The position numbers and the translations under genes are program-made. Shown here piece after piece: positions 51,612 to 60,437 of a DNA stretch of 64,000 nucleotides. The notes under the pieces are model-generated. The model was not told where the DNA came from, searched no databases, and saw nothing but the letters and a program-made list of their open reading frames with translations. Source of the stretch: Mucilaginibacter robiniae (lineage in GTDB: Bacteria > Bacteroidota > Bacteroidia > Sphingobacteriales > Sphingobacteriaceae); the NCBI RefSeq assembly GCF_012849215.1, contig NZ_CP051682.1, positions 868,001 to 932,000 on the forward strand. The letters run 5' to 3'. How positions within the stretch are numbered: position 1 is the first letter of the stretch; each line of letters opens with the position of its first letter.

Positions 51612-51851
51612 TTAAATTTTCCGAAAGCTGGTAGCAATGACTGCCAGTTCTGAATCGGTAATCAGTTCAGGTTGATGAAATTGTTGCAATATTAGGCTAA
51701 GAGGCACATCAATTATACCCTGCGTAGTTTTTACAATAACGCCCTGATCATGTATGGTATGATCTTTATAGGAGCCGATATGATGGTCAGAGTCAGATAA
51801 ACGGATTAAGATTTCAACAATGGGGTATGTGGGTAAGTCATCTTTCGGCAT
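51612..51851 (-). CDS. Small hypothetical protein
   Basis: From the ATG at 51851 this is a 79-residue cytoplasmic protein (MPKDDLPTYPIVEILIRLSD, VIVKTTQGIIDVPLSLILQQ). Family not recognised. A TATTTTTG box lies immediately before the ATG on the minus strand, suggesting either a near-leaderless message or a downstream start. It is divergent from the DUF47 gene. Confidence 0.5.
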   Translation of the reverse strand: MPKDDLPTYPIVEILIRLSDSDHHIGSYKDHTIHDQGVIVKTTQGIIDVPLSLILQQFHQPELITDSELAVIATSFRKI

Positions 51852-51948
51852 GGCGCAAAAATAAGTTAACGCAAGCATAACCATACATTAACATTCTGTT
51901 AACAGAACCAAAGTAATTTAACATTGTATTGATATATACATATTCATT

Positions 51949-52596
51949 ATGAAAACAACTCTGCTCGGCCAGTTTCTTCCCGATAATAATCAAGTATTCT
52001 ATAACTTATTCAATGAAGCTTCGGCCAACAGTACTGCTATGGCTAAATTACTGTATGAAGCTGTGAGTTCCAGCTCAACGCAGGAGCAGAAAAATCAATT
52101 TAACCAAATTAGCCGGCTAAAAAACAAAGCTCATGAGCTTAAACGTCAGGTATATGCCGTATCAGGCAAAGCCTTTGTTTCGCCTTTTGAACGTAATGAT
52201 ATGTACAGCCTGGTATCTGCTATTTACAATGTAGCCGACTATATTGATAATGCTGCCCGCCGTATTAACCTGTATGCCATCGACGTAATTACGCCGCCGC
52301 TGAAAGAATTATGCAACCTGATTGTAGAAGCTAGTGTAGCGCTTGAAGGTTGCATTAGAGCCATGAATAACCTTCGCCAAAACGATATTATTGAAGCGGG
52401 TTGTAACCAAGTTAAGTTGTTGGAATACCATGCTGACCAAGTGTATGACAAAGCTTTAGCTGCTTTAAACCACGATGAAACTAACATTTTTCAGGTTTTA
52501 AAGTACAGTGAAATATTTTCTGCTCTGGAAAAAACGACTGACAAATGCGAACATGCTACCTATGTAATTGAAAGCATTTTAATTAAGAATAGCTAA
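51949..52596 (+). CDS. DUF47 family protein (PhoU-like)
   Basis: This 215-residue all-helical protein has the DUF47/PhoU-like pattern: FNEASANSTAMAKLLYEAV, then SPFERNDMYSLVSAIYNVADYIDNAARR and a late EIFSALEKTTDKCEHATYVIE. DUF47 proteins usually sit beside a Pit-type phosphate transporter and regulate it; no pit gene is visible on either side here. Cytoplasmic. Confidence 0.9.
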   Translation: MKTTLLGQFLPDNNQVFYNLFNEASANSTAMAKLLYEAVSSSSTQEQKNQFNQISRLKNKAHELKRQVYAVSGKAFVSPFERNDMYSLVSAIYNVADYIDNAARRINLYAIDVITPPLKELCNLIVEASVALEGCIRAMNNLRQNDIIEAGCNQVKLLEYHADQVYDKALAALNHDETNIFQVLKYSEIFSALEKTTDKCEHATYVIESILIKNS

Positions 52597-52637
52597 CCAT
52601 ACTCAAAGCAGTTAACCCAAATTAACCTTTCAAAGCT

Positions 52638-53744
52638 TTAGTTATTACGCTCCGGTCTGCGAGCCTTGGTGGCCTGCTTTTGTTGGTAATAAGCCATGGT
52701 TAACCGAATCATGCGGTTGTAAGTGCGTAAGCCTTCGGGTTGGTTGTTGGCTTTTAAAAATTGATTATAAAACACTGCCGTAATTTTATCCAGCTTACCA
52801 GCATAAGAAGTCCAGTATAAGCTATCTGTCCGCATGTCCTGTCTTACCTGTACTGAAAGCCTTTGTTTGAGCTGGTAGTAAGCTACCGAATCGCGCCGGC
52901 GGATGTGGTACAAAAACTCATCTGCCGCCAGATAATAAGCTGAATAACACAGTGCACGATTGTGAGAACCGATGCCAGCCAGAAAACCGATAAAGTTAGC
53001 TTCATCCTCACGCCCATAGCCCATTTGGTGCCCCATTTCATGGCAGCAGGTAAAAGGCCGGTCAAACCAAGGCATTTGGCTATTGATTTGCGCCTCGCCG
53101 GTAAACGGATTATAATAGCCGGAGGTAGCCTGGTAGTTTAGCAAAGGGGTAAACAAAGATGACTTTACATGAGGATAAACCGTGTAAAAAGCGGTGTTAA
53201 TTCGGCTGAGTTGATTAATAGCCTGAACAGCAGTTTGCTGTAGTACGGAATTATTGGTCGAGGTATCAGCAACAGTTATCCTACTACGATGGGCATTAGC
53301 ACTATCAATTAACAAGGTAGTGATGGTATTGAGGTTATTTAGGCTATAGGTGCTATCCTGCAAATTCAGGCGCTTAGCCAATGGGGGCCTGAAATAGTTC
53401 AATCCCCACAACAAGTAAAAAGCGGTAATAGCTATCTGGAGGATAATAATCAATCGAAGCACAAACCACCCTAGCAGTCTGAACTGTTTTCTAAGGGTTA
53501 ATACTACTATTTGAAAAAGTGCATACAGTATACCGATGATGGCTATCAAATAGAATACATCACCTACGCTGAAAGGAAATAGATTGAATATCGGGTGCCA
53601 AAAAGAACTAACCAATACGTATGCACTTCCTGCATAATACTTTTCAATCCAATCGGGATAATGACCAGCTATAACCAGCATAATTAGCACTATACTTAAT
53701 GCGGCTATAACCAGCAATTTGTGGTACAATGGTCTAATCACCAT
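52638..53744 (-). CDS. DUF3810 family membrane protein with zinc-protease-like motif
   Basis: This 368-residue protein has three N-terminal helices (about 10-30, 50-75, 90-115) and a soluble domain with CHEMGHQMGYGREDEANF. That is an HExxH motif (H-E-M-G-H) with the downstream glutamate typical of metallopeptidases. The family DUF3810 is common in Bacteroidota; activity has not been shown to my knowledge. The two genes around it are unrelated. Confidence 0.85.
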   Translation of the reverse strand: MVIRPLYHKLLVIAALSIVLIMLVIAGHYPDWIEKYYAGSAYVLVSSFWHPIFNLFPFSVGDVFYLIAIIGILYALFQIVVLTLRKQFRLLGWFVLRLIIILQIAITAFYLLWGLNYFRPPLAKRLNLQDSTYSLNNLNTITTLLIDSANAHRSRITVADTSTNNSVLQQTAVQAINQLSRINTAFYTVYPHVKSSLFTPLLNYQATSGYYNPFTGEAQINSQMPWFDRPFTCCHEMGHQMGYGREDEANFIGFLAGIGSHNRALCYSAYYLAADEFLYHIRRRDSVAYYQLKQRLSVQVRQDMRTDSLYWTSYAGKLDKITAVFYNQFLKANNQPEGLRTYNRMIRLTMAYYQQKQATKARRPERNN

Positions 53745-53785
53745 GCCACAAAAGAAATCATCCTGCTATAATTCACCAAATAAAG

Positions 53786-53980
53786 TTATTCCTCGTCCAG
53801 TATTTCCTGATAATATACCGTTTCCAAGAATAAGCCATACTTAATGGCAACTTGTGCTTTTATAGATTCCAACTTCTCTTTAACAGTTGCAGGATTTATA
53901 TCTTCCTCCAAAGTGTAATAGAAAATAGCATTCTCTGTTCCGCTATTAATAAACTTATAATGTTTTACAGCCCTTTCCAT
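53786..53980 (-). CDS. Small hypothetical protein
   Basis: This 64-residue protein, likely cytoplasmic (MERAVKHYKFINSGTENAIF, LESIKAQVAIKYGLFLETVY), is acidic at the C-terminus. Not recognised. It lies 41 bases upstream of the DUF3810 gene on the same strand and could be its cotranscribed leader gene. Confidence 0.5.
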   Translation of the reverse strand: MERAVKHYKFINSGTENAIFYYTLEEDINPATVKEKLESIKAQVAIKYGLFLETVYYQEILDEE

Positions 53981-54286
53981 AATTTATATAGTTTAATGAG
54001 TTGGTTTAAACGTTTTTAACAAGTGCTACCTGCAACTACCTGAATACATCCGGTAATCAAATGCGTTACTAGGCTTTAATAAAAATAAAAGCATGAATCA
54101 TACCTTCTATATTAAAACGCAGTCATATGCTTTTTCATGTGCAAGATAAATATACATCTTTTAAAATAAAGTGTTCCATATCATATATTACAGGCACACT
54201 CTTCATTGCTTAACAAAATAGCATGATTACCATACATTTTATACCATATCAACAATAAACATAGTATTTATTAGTTTAGTTGATAA
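53981..54286. other. Gene-free AT-rich stretch
   Basis: These 306 bases between divergent genes are AT-rich, with no open frame of note and no obvious hairpin. I see nothing beyond presumable promoters. Confidence 0.5.
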
Positions 54287-55216
54287 ATGCAGAAGTTAAA
54301 TCTGATTCACAAGCTACGCAAAAAAAGGCTCTTGCTGCCTATTATGATATTGATATTAGAGTTGGCCGCGTACGCCCAAAAAAAGGGTGGCGACAAAGGT
54401 TTAATAGCTGGCTATTTACAGGCAGATGAACTAGGCGAAACTTCGGGCATTGCAGCATCCACTCAGCATCCTGATACGTACTATATCCATAATGATAGTG
54501 GCGATACGAACCGCTTTTTTGCCATTAGCAGCAATGGCAAACTTAAAGGCACTTATTATTATCAAACCAATACCGGCAATGTTCGTGCTTATGATTGTGA
54601 AGATATTGCTATGGGGCCAGGCCCGGTAAACGGTCAAAGTTACATTTACCTGGGTGATATTGGCGATAATGGCTCATACCGTAAGTTCATCACCGTGTAC
54701 CGTATGGCCGAACCCGAGCTACCCGCAACCGAGGGCAGCAAACAGGAAGTCGCCGCCTCTGCCTTAAACTTAAAATATCCGGATGGAGCACGTGATGCAG
54801 AAACCCTGATGGTTGACCCAGTAGAAAAACTGATTTACGTAGTATCAAAACGCGAAAGTCAGGTAGCTATATATACGGCTCCACTTTCTTATCATGATAA
54901 TGATACGGTCACTATGACGCGCCGTTGTCAAATTCATTTTAAGGGCATTCGTCCGTTTAAGTGGATTGTAGCAGGCGATATATCACACGATGGCAGTCAG
55001 GTGCTGTTAAAAAGTTATACCCGCGTGTACTACTGGAAACGTCAAGGCAACGAACCGGTTTGGCAAACCATGCAACGGCCTCCACAAGAGTTATCTTACG
55101 AACAGGAACACCAGGGCGAAGCGATAGGCTTTGCTACAGATGGGCATAGCTACTATACGGTAAGTGAGGGCAAAAAGTCGCCTATTTATCATTATCAGTT
55201 ATCTACCACACGTTAA
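54287..55216 (+). CDS. Exported beta-propeller-like protein, unknown function
   Basis: This 309-residue protein has a signal-like N-terminus (KKRLLLPIMILILELAAYAQ). Blade-like repeats follow (ETSGIAASTQHPDTYYIHND, CEDIAMGPGP, YIYLGDIGDNGSYRKF, RDAETLMVDPVEKLIYVVSK). It resembles secreted propeller or esterase-like phytase-type proteins only in general style; no named family is claimed. A nine-base inverted repeat (55215-55223 / 55256-55264) follows the stop. Confidence 0.7.
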   Translation: MQKLNLIHKLRKKRLLLPIMILILELAAYAQKKGGDKGLIAGYLQADELGETSGIAASTQHPDTYYIHNDSGDTNRFFAISSNGKLKGTYYYQTNTGNVRAYDCEDIAMGPGPVNGQSYIYLGDIGDNGSYRKFITVYRMAEPELPATEGSKQEVAASALNLKYPDGARDAETLMVDPVEKLIYVVSKRESQVAIYTAPLSYHDNDTVTMTRRCQIHFKGIRPFKWIVAGDISHDGSQVLLKSYTRVYYWKRQGNEPVWQTMQRPPQELSYEQEHQGEAIGFATDGHSYYTVSEGKKSPIYHYQLSTTR

Positions 55217-55310
55217 CTCATGCTCTGTCATTTGGCAGCAACAAATCAGTAGCTGGCATGAGTTGAAGCGTTGCATCTGTTAACTTTACGTCAATAAATA
55301 GGTAAGTGTA

Positions 55311-56009
55311 ATGAAAGTTGAAATCTGGTCGGATGTCATGTGCCCGTTCTGCTATATTGGTAAACGGCGTTTTGAAGAAGCTTTATCTCACTTTGATCAT
55401 CAAGATGAAGTGCAGGTAGAATGGAAAAGCTTTCAGCTAAATCCGCTGTTAAAAACGGATACCAGCATCAGCGTATATCAATCATTAGCTGATAGCAAAG
55501 GTTGGCAACCAGAGTATGCCCGCCAGGTAACGGAACAGGTAACCGAGTTGGCAGCGCAGGTTGGCCTCACCTATAATTTTGATTTTGCCGTAGTAGCCAA
55601 TAGCTTTAATGCACATCGGCTTAGTCAGCTCGCTAAAAAGCATAACTTGAGCGATGCTGCTGAAGAACAACTGTTCAGAGCTTACTTTACTGATGGCAAA
55701 AACATTGACGACCAAGATACATTGCTTGATATTGGTTTGCGTATCGGCTTAGATGCCGAAGAGGTAAAGCAAGCCTTACAATCCGACGCTTACACTAATG
55801 CGGTTCATCAAGACATTTACGAGGCTGAAACCTTGAACATCAGAGGAGTTCCTTTTTTTGTACTTGATGATAAATATGCCGTGTCGGGTGCTCAACCAGC
55901 CGAAGTTTTTCTAAATACCTTGCAAACAGCTTACCTTGATCAACAGCAGGAAACCACCACATCGGCTACCGAAGGTCCGGCTTGTGATGCGGATGGAAAT
56001 TGTGAATAG
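55311..56009 (+). CDS. DsbA-family oxidoreductase (FrnE-like)
   Basis: This 232-residue cytoplasmic thioredoxin-fold protein has the active-site CPFC at residues 11-14 in WSDVMCPFCYIGKRRFEEAL, the FrnE/DsbA-like signature. NSFNAHRLSQLAKKH and GVPFFVLDDKYAVSGAQP (cis-proline loop) follow. No signal peptide. The C-terminus ends with CDADGNCE, carrying an extra cysteine pair. FrnE-type enzymes catalyse dithiol oxidation or isomerisation. Substrate unknown. Confidence 0.9.
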   Translation: MKVEIWSDVMCPFCYIGKRRFEEALSHFDHQDEVQVEWKSFQLNPLLKTDTSISVYQSLADSKGWQPEYARQVTEQVTELAAQVGLTYNFDFAVVANSFNAHRLSQLAKKHNLSDAAEEQLFRAYFTDGKNIDDQDTLLDIGLRIGLDAEEVKQALQSDAYTNAVHQDIYEAETLNIRGVPFFVLDDKYAVSGAQPAEVFLNTLQTAYLDQQQETTTSATEGPACDADGNCE

Positions 56010-56020
56010 GTGAAAGCACG

Positions 56021-56049
56021 TCGCCGTTGTCTGTGAGGACACAGACAAC
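56021..56049. repeat. REP-type hairpin B, distant solo copy
   Basis: A perfect ten-base stem (gttgtctgtg/cacagacaac) with AGGA loop is preceded by CGCC. It lies 11.4 kb from the RAYT, between convergent genes, and may also serve as terminator. Confidence 0.88.
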
Positions 56050-56158
56050 ACAATTTATTAGGTAAGGAAGATTTTTAACATTGTTTGTTAAAATGCAACA
56101 ATCAACGACATGTATGTACCCCTCCTATCTTCTTAAAATCAAGCTCCACATCCTCAAC

Positions 56159-56803
56159 TTACATCTTATCCCCAAAAGCTAAATCGCCAGCATCACCTAA
56201 GCCAGGAACGATAAAAGATTTGGTGGTCATTTCTTCATCAATAGCGCCTATCCATAAATTGGCCATAGGCAGATGGGCCCGTACATGTTCCACACCTTCG
56301 GTACTGGCTATAACAGCAGCTATGTGTAGGGCTTTGAGCTGATATTGCCCTAAAAGCTCTTTACATACTTCTACTACGCTTTGCCCGGTAGCCAGCATGG
56401 TATCGCACAAAATAAGAGTTTTACCTCCCAGATCAGGAGCGGCAATATGTTCAATCTGGATAGTAAAGCTACCGTTTTTATGCGTTTTACGATAAGCCGT
56501 AATAAATGCAGATGTCGCCTGATCGAAGAAATTCATAAACCCTTGGTGCAGCGGCAAACCAGCCCGCAAGATGGTACCCAATACGGGTTGCTCAGCAGGG
56601 GTATTAATTTGCGCTATGCCCAACGGCGTTTGCACTTCCGAAGGCTGATACGTTAACTGTTTACTAATTTCATACGCCAGCACCTCACCTATCCGTTCCT
56701 GATTGCGCCGGAAACGCATACGATCTTGCTGTAGTTGCACATCGCGCATTTCGGCCAAAAAACGGTTACAGATAGTGTTACTGTTGTTTAAAATAAATAG
56801 CAT
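56159..56803 (-). CDS. upp: Uracil phosphoribosyltransferase
   Basis: This 214-residue salvage enzyme makes UMP from uracil and PRPP. Family signatures are ILRAGLPLHQG, the PRPP loop ILCDTMLATGQSVVE and the uracil-binding end IVPGLGDAGDLAFG. The ATG at 56803 is preferred to a TTG at 56815. It is divergent from uvrB across about 180 AT-rich bases. Confidence 0.93.
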   Translation of the reverse strand: MLFILNNSNTICNRFLAEMRDVQLQQDRMRFRRNQERIGEVLAYEISKQLTYQPSEVQTPLGIAQINTPAEQPVLGTILRAGLPLHQGFMNFFDQATSAFITAYRKTHKNGSFTIQIEHIAAPDLGGKTLILCDTMLATGQSVVEVCKELLGQYQLKALHIAAVIASTEGVEHVRAHLPMANLWIGAIDEEMTTKSFIVPGLGDAGDLAFGDKM

Positions 56804-56987
56804 AACAAAATACAAGTTAGAAAAAGCACCGGAACCTAAACACCCGATTAAAACACATTGTAAATAAACTATTTATTATTTACAAACGTTTTATCCTTCA
56901 CATTAATTTTTGTGCACTTGAAAACGTTGCTATCAATTTTAGCAATAGCTTTCGGGTTTTGCAATTATTTGCGTATATTTATACTAC

Positions 56988-59009
56988 ATGGATTTTAAAA
57001 TTAATTCACATTACAAACCCACTGGCGACCAGCCCGGGGCCATAAAGCAATTGGTAGATGGCGTACAAAGCGGGGAGCTGTACCAAACCCTGCTGGGTGT
57101 TACCGGCTCGGGTAAAACATTTAGCATAGCCAACGTGATTGAACAAACCCAGCGCCCTACCCTGGTGCTGAGCCATAATAAAACACTAGCTGCTCAGTTG
57201 TACGGCGAGTTTAAACAGTTTTTTCCGGAAAATGCGGTAAACTACTTCGTATCCTACTACGATTATTATCAGCCTGAGGCGTTCATACCCACCACCAATA
57301 CTTATATTGAAAAGGACTTACAGATTAATGACGAGATTGAGAAACTACGTTTACGTACCACCTCGGCTTTAATGTCGGGCCGACGGGATGTAATTGTGGT
57401 ATCTTCCATTTCATGCATTTACGGTATGGGTAACCCGGAAGATTTTGCCAATTCAGTTTTCCGTTTTGGTGTAGGTACCCGCATCAGCCGCAATGCTTTT
57501 TTGCACCGCCTGGTAGAAATTCTGTATGCCCGCACTACTGCCGAGTTTAAGCGCGGTACCTTCCGGGTAAAAGGTGATACGGTAGATATCTATCCGGCTT
57601 ATTTGGATTATGCTTACCGTGTATCCTTTTATGGCGATGATATTGAAGAGCTCAGCAGCTTCGACCCCTCCAACGGTAAAACTATTGAGAAGTTCCCGAA
57701 CATGGTGGTATTCCCGGCCAACCTGTACGTAGCACCGCGCGACCGATTTACTAAATCCATTTGGGCTATACAGGAAGAACTGGAAATCCGCAAGCAACAG
57801 TTTATTGATGAAAAACGCTTTCTGGAAGCCAAGCGATTGGAAGAAAGAGTGAACTACGATTTGGAGATGATACGCGAACTGGGCTACTGTTCGGGTATTG
57901 AGAACTACTCGCGCTTTTTTGATGGCCGTAAACCGGGTATGCGCCCATTCTGCTTGCTGGATTATTTCCCGGATGATTACCTGATGGTGATTGATGAGAG
58001 TCACGTTACTGTACCACAGATACGCGCCATGTATGGCGGCGACCGTTCGCGCAAGATATCGCTGGTAGAATATGGCTTCCGTTTGCCGGCAGCTATGGAC
58101 AACCGTCCGCTTAACTTTCAGGAATTTGAACGTTTAGCGCCGCAAACCATCTACGTAAGTGCTACACCCGGCGATTTTGAACTGGAAAAATCAGACGGTG
58201 TAGTAATTGAACAGGTTATACGTCCAACCGGATTGCTTGACCCGCTGATTGAGATTCGTCCGATAATTAACCAGGTAGACGACTTGTTGGATGAGGTAGA
58301 TAAAACCATTAAACAAGGAGATCGCGTACTGGTGACTACCTTAACCAAGCGTATGTCGGAAGAGCTGGCCAAATACATGGACCGACTGGGTATTAAGTGC
58401 CGGTACATCCACTCGGAAGTGAAAACGTTAGATCGGGTAGAGATTTTACGCGGCTTGCGCCTGGGCGAATTTGATGTATTGATTGGTATTAACCTATTGC
58501 GGGAAGGTTTGGATTTACCCGAGGTATCTTTAGTAGCCATTCTGGATGCCGATAAGGAGGGTTTCCTGCGTTCGGAACGTTCGTTGATACAAACTATTGG
58601 TCGTGCGGCCCGTAACGACCGCGGCCGGGTAATTATGTATGCGGATAATATTACCGAGAGTATGCGCGTCACCATTGATGAAACCACCCGCCGCCGCGAA
58701 AAACAGATTGCTTACAATACCGATCATGGTATTGTACCTAAAACCGTAGGCAAATCTAAAGAAGCTATTATTGAACAAACTTCGGTAATTGACTTTAAAG
58801 GCGGTGTGCAACAGCCTTACATGGAAAGCGAAGAAATAAGCATAGCTGCCGACCCAATTGTGCAGTACATGAGCAAAGCCGACCTGAAGAAAGCTATTGA
58901 CAATACCAAAAAAGAAATGCTGGCGGCCGCCAAAGACATGGACTTCCTGCAAGCGGCCAAACTACGCGACGAAATGTTTGCGCTTGAAAAAATGCTGAAC
59001 GAGAAGTAA
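56988..59009 (+). CDS. uvrB: Excinuclease ABC subunit UvrB
   Basis: This 673-residue UvrB is complete. It has Walker A GVTGSGKT, the damage-probing beta-hairpin YYDYYQPEAFIP and the helicase motifs (VIDESHVT, VSATPGDFE, IGRAARN). The C-terminal UVR motif lies at residues about 632-668 (LKKAIDNTKKEMLAAAKDMD) and contacts UvrC. It verifies DNA damage in nucleotide excision repair. A hairpin terminator follows the stop. Confidence 0.97.
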   Translation: MDFKINSHYKPTGDQPGAIKQLVDGVQSGELYQTLLGVTGSGKTFSIANVIEQTQRPTLVLSHNKTLAAQLYGEFKQFFPENAVNYFVSYYDYYQPEAFIPTTNTYIEKDLQINDEIEKLRLRTTSALMSGRRDVIVVSSISCIYGMGNPEDFANSVFRFGVGTRISRNAFLHRLVEILYARTTAEFKRGTFRVKGDTVDIYPAYLDYAYRVSFYGDDIEELSSFDPSNGKTIEKFPNMVVFPANLYVAPRDRFTKSIWAIQEELEIRKQQFIDEKRFLEAKRLEERVNYDLEMIRELGYCSGIENYSRFFDGRKPGMRPFCLLDYFPDDYLMVIDESHVTVPQIRAMYGGDRSRKISLVEYGFRLPAAMDNRPLNFQEFERLAPQTIYVSATPGDFELEKSDGVVIEQVIRPTGLLDPLIEIRPIINQVDDLLDEVDKTIKQGDRVLVTTLTKRMSEELAKYMDRLGIKCRYIHSEVKTLDRVEILRGLRLGEFDVLIGINLLREGLDLPEVSLVAILDADKEGFLRSERSLIQTIGRAARNDRGRVIMYADNITESMRVTIDETTRRREKQIAYNTDHGIVPKTVGKSKEAIIEQTSVIDFKGGVQQPYMESEEISIAADPIVQYMSKADLKKAIDNTKKEMLAAAKDMDFLQAAKLRDEMFALEKMLNEK

Positions 59010-59037
59010 GAGTTAAAATGTAGTAACTTTAACATAG

Positions 59038-59079
59038 TTCCATACTGTTGCCTGTGCATGCATAAGCAACAGTATGGAA
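59038..59079. terminator. Hairpin terminator between uvrB and DoxX
   Basis: A 14-base perfect stem (ttccatactgttgc / gcaacagtatggaa) with a 14-base loop lies between convergent genes. It lacks a long T-run. Confidence 0.65.
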
Positions 59080-59086
59080 TATACAA

Positions 59087-59536
59087 TTAAATGGCCTTTT
59101 GCTTGGGGGCTTTTACCAGCAACACGCCATTGCCCTCAACTAAAAAGCAAATAAGGCCTAATAGCACGACCACTGACAACCCGAATTCAGCATAAGGCCT
59201 GAATAAGGTTAGTTGCAGGTTAACTAAAAAGACTGCACCGATAAGCACTGGTAAATTCAGCAGACAACATAAACGGGTATTAGTACCCAAGGCTATACAA
59301 ACCCCGCCAATAAGATGCAAAGCAATAATCAGGTGAGCTAACAAGCTGATAGAGATGGCCAAACCCAGCTTGTCATCTATATGGCTTTCTATCAGGAAAA
59401 ACCTTAATGCATGCAGGTTTAAGATGAAAGAAACGCCTTTCCAGACTAAAACAACTCCTAAAATAATTCTGAAAACATCCAGCCATTTGGGGTGATGCTG
59501 ATCGCCCCAGCTTTGAATTTTAGCAAGCACTTTCAT
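59087..59536 (-). CDS. DoxX-family membrane protein
   Basis: This 149-residue protein has four hydrophobic segments. The pattern ISLLAHLIIALHLIGGVCIALG and RPYAEFGLSVVVLLGL fits DoxX. It opens with FRIILGVVLVWKGVSFI. DoxX proteins are accessory membrane subunits of unclear role. Single gene, convergent with uvrB. Confidence 0.8.
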   Translation of the reverse strand: MKVLAKIQSWGDQHHPKWLDVFRIILGVVLVWKGVSFILNLHALRFFLIESHIDDKLGLAISISLLAHLIIALHLIGGVCIALGTNTRLCCLLNLPVLIGAVFLVNLQLTLFRPYAEFGLSVVVLLGLICFLVEGNGVLLVKAPKQKAI

Positions 59537-59778
59537 AGCGATTTATATATTGGTCATTATAAAGTTACAAAGCTTTTCAGGTAATTGTAATAGCTATTTT
59601 GCCCTTTATTTCATCCTTGTAAGTAGCGTTACGCATGAATATGATTGCTGTTCTTGGTTTATTATAGCTCGATCTAAAACTCTGATAACTATCCTTTGAC
59701 TTATAATTTTATATGCCTTTTTGACAACCCGCTAACCTTACCCATCAGCATAAAAAAACTTTTTTAGCGTTAAGTACT

Positions 59779-59786
59779 TATATTTG
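59779..59786 (+). promoter_or_regulatory. -7 box TATATTTG upstream of the DUF4834 gene
   Basis: Perfect TAnnTTTG match, 20 bases before the ATG at 59806; no clear -33 element. Confidence 0.45.
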
Positions 59787-59805
59787 TACTGCAATTTCAT
59801 TGTTC

Positions 59806-60057
59806 ATGATACTATTACGCTTTTTACTGGTGGCTATTTGTGTACTGTACATTGTACGCAGTTTGGCACGTATCTTTTTACCAATGCTGTTTCAGGGCAT
59901 GATTAACAAAGCCCAGCAACAACAGCACAAACAAAACTATCAGCAGCAGCCTAACCGCCCTGAAGGTAGAATTAAGGTAGATTATATTCCTCCGGCTAAA
60001 AAGAATACCGTACCCGATTCAGAAGGTGATTTTATAGATTACGAAGAAGTAAAATAG
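59806..60057 (+). CDS. DUF4834 family protein
   Basis: This small protein has one N-terminal membrane helix (about 1-28) followed by a Gln/His-rich linker and the acidic end EGDFIDYEEVK. This matches DUF4834, a small Bacteroidota family without known function. It is first of a short operon, followed after five bases by a membrane protein and then by the YfhO gene. The ATG at 59806 is preferred to a TTG two codons upstream. Confidence 0.75.
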   Translation: MILLRFLLVAICVLYIVRSLARIFLPMLFQGMINKAQQQQHKQNYQQQPNRPEGRIKVDYIPPAKKNTVPDSEGDFIDYEEVK

Positions 60058-60062
60058 CTTTT

Positions 60063-60377
60063 ATGGTACCTGAAAACATTTTTAAAGACCGTCACTATAG
60101 CTCGCAAGCGATTATTGGCCTAATTACTGCCAACTACATTGTTTTTGCCCTGGCCGTAGAAATATTTGTATCGTGCACATCGGTTAACTGGTTTTTCTGG
60201 ATAGTACTGGCTGGTTTGGCAGTATACAACTACTTTACCATACGCCGCAACGAGGATGAATTTGCCGAAAAGCGCACTAAAATTATTTACGTAATCAGCC
60301 TTGTAGGCTTAGGCATTATTTACTACCTGCTGGCTTTTGCAGCACAGCATTGCCAGGTTTCGGTTCCGGCAAAGTAA
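60063..60377 (+). CDS. Small membrane protein of unknown function
   Basis: This 104-residue protein has three membrane helices (about 15-36, 41-55, 72-91). It begins MVPENIFKDRHYSSQAIIG. Not recognised as a named family. It lies five bases behind the DUF4834 gene, probably cotranscribed with it and perhaps with the YfhO gene. Confidence 0.65.
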   Translation: MVPENIFKDRHYSSQAIIGLITANYIVFALAVEIFVSCTSVNWFFWIVLAGLAVYNYFTIRRNEDEFAEKRTKIIYVISLVGLGIIYYLLAFAAQHCQVSVPAK

Positions 60378-60402
60378 TCGTTCTGATTATCGCTTAAATT
60401 TA

Positions 60403-60410
60403 TATTTTTG
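60403..60410 (+). promoter_or_regulatory. -7 box TATTTTTG upstream of the YfhO gene
   Basis: Fits TAnnTTTG, 28 bases before the ATG at 60438, suggesting a separate promoter for the YfhO gene. Confidence 0.4.
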
Positions 60411-60437
60411 GGAGATTTTTATCTTTTCAAAAAATAA

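Noticed and set aside
57453-58004. 183-codon open frame antisense to uvrB
   Set aside because: It lies wholly within a conserved uvrB region and is a codon-usage shadow.
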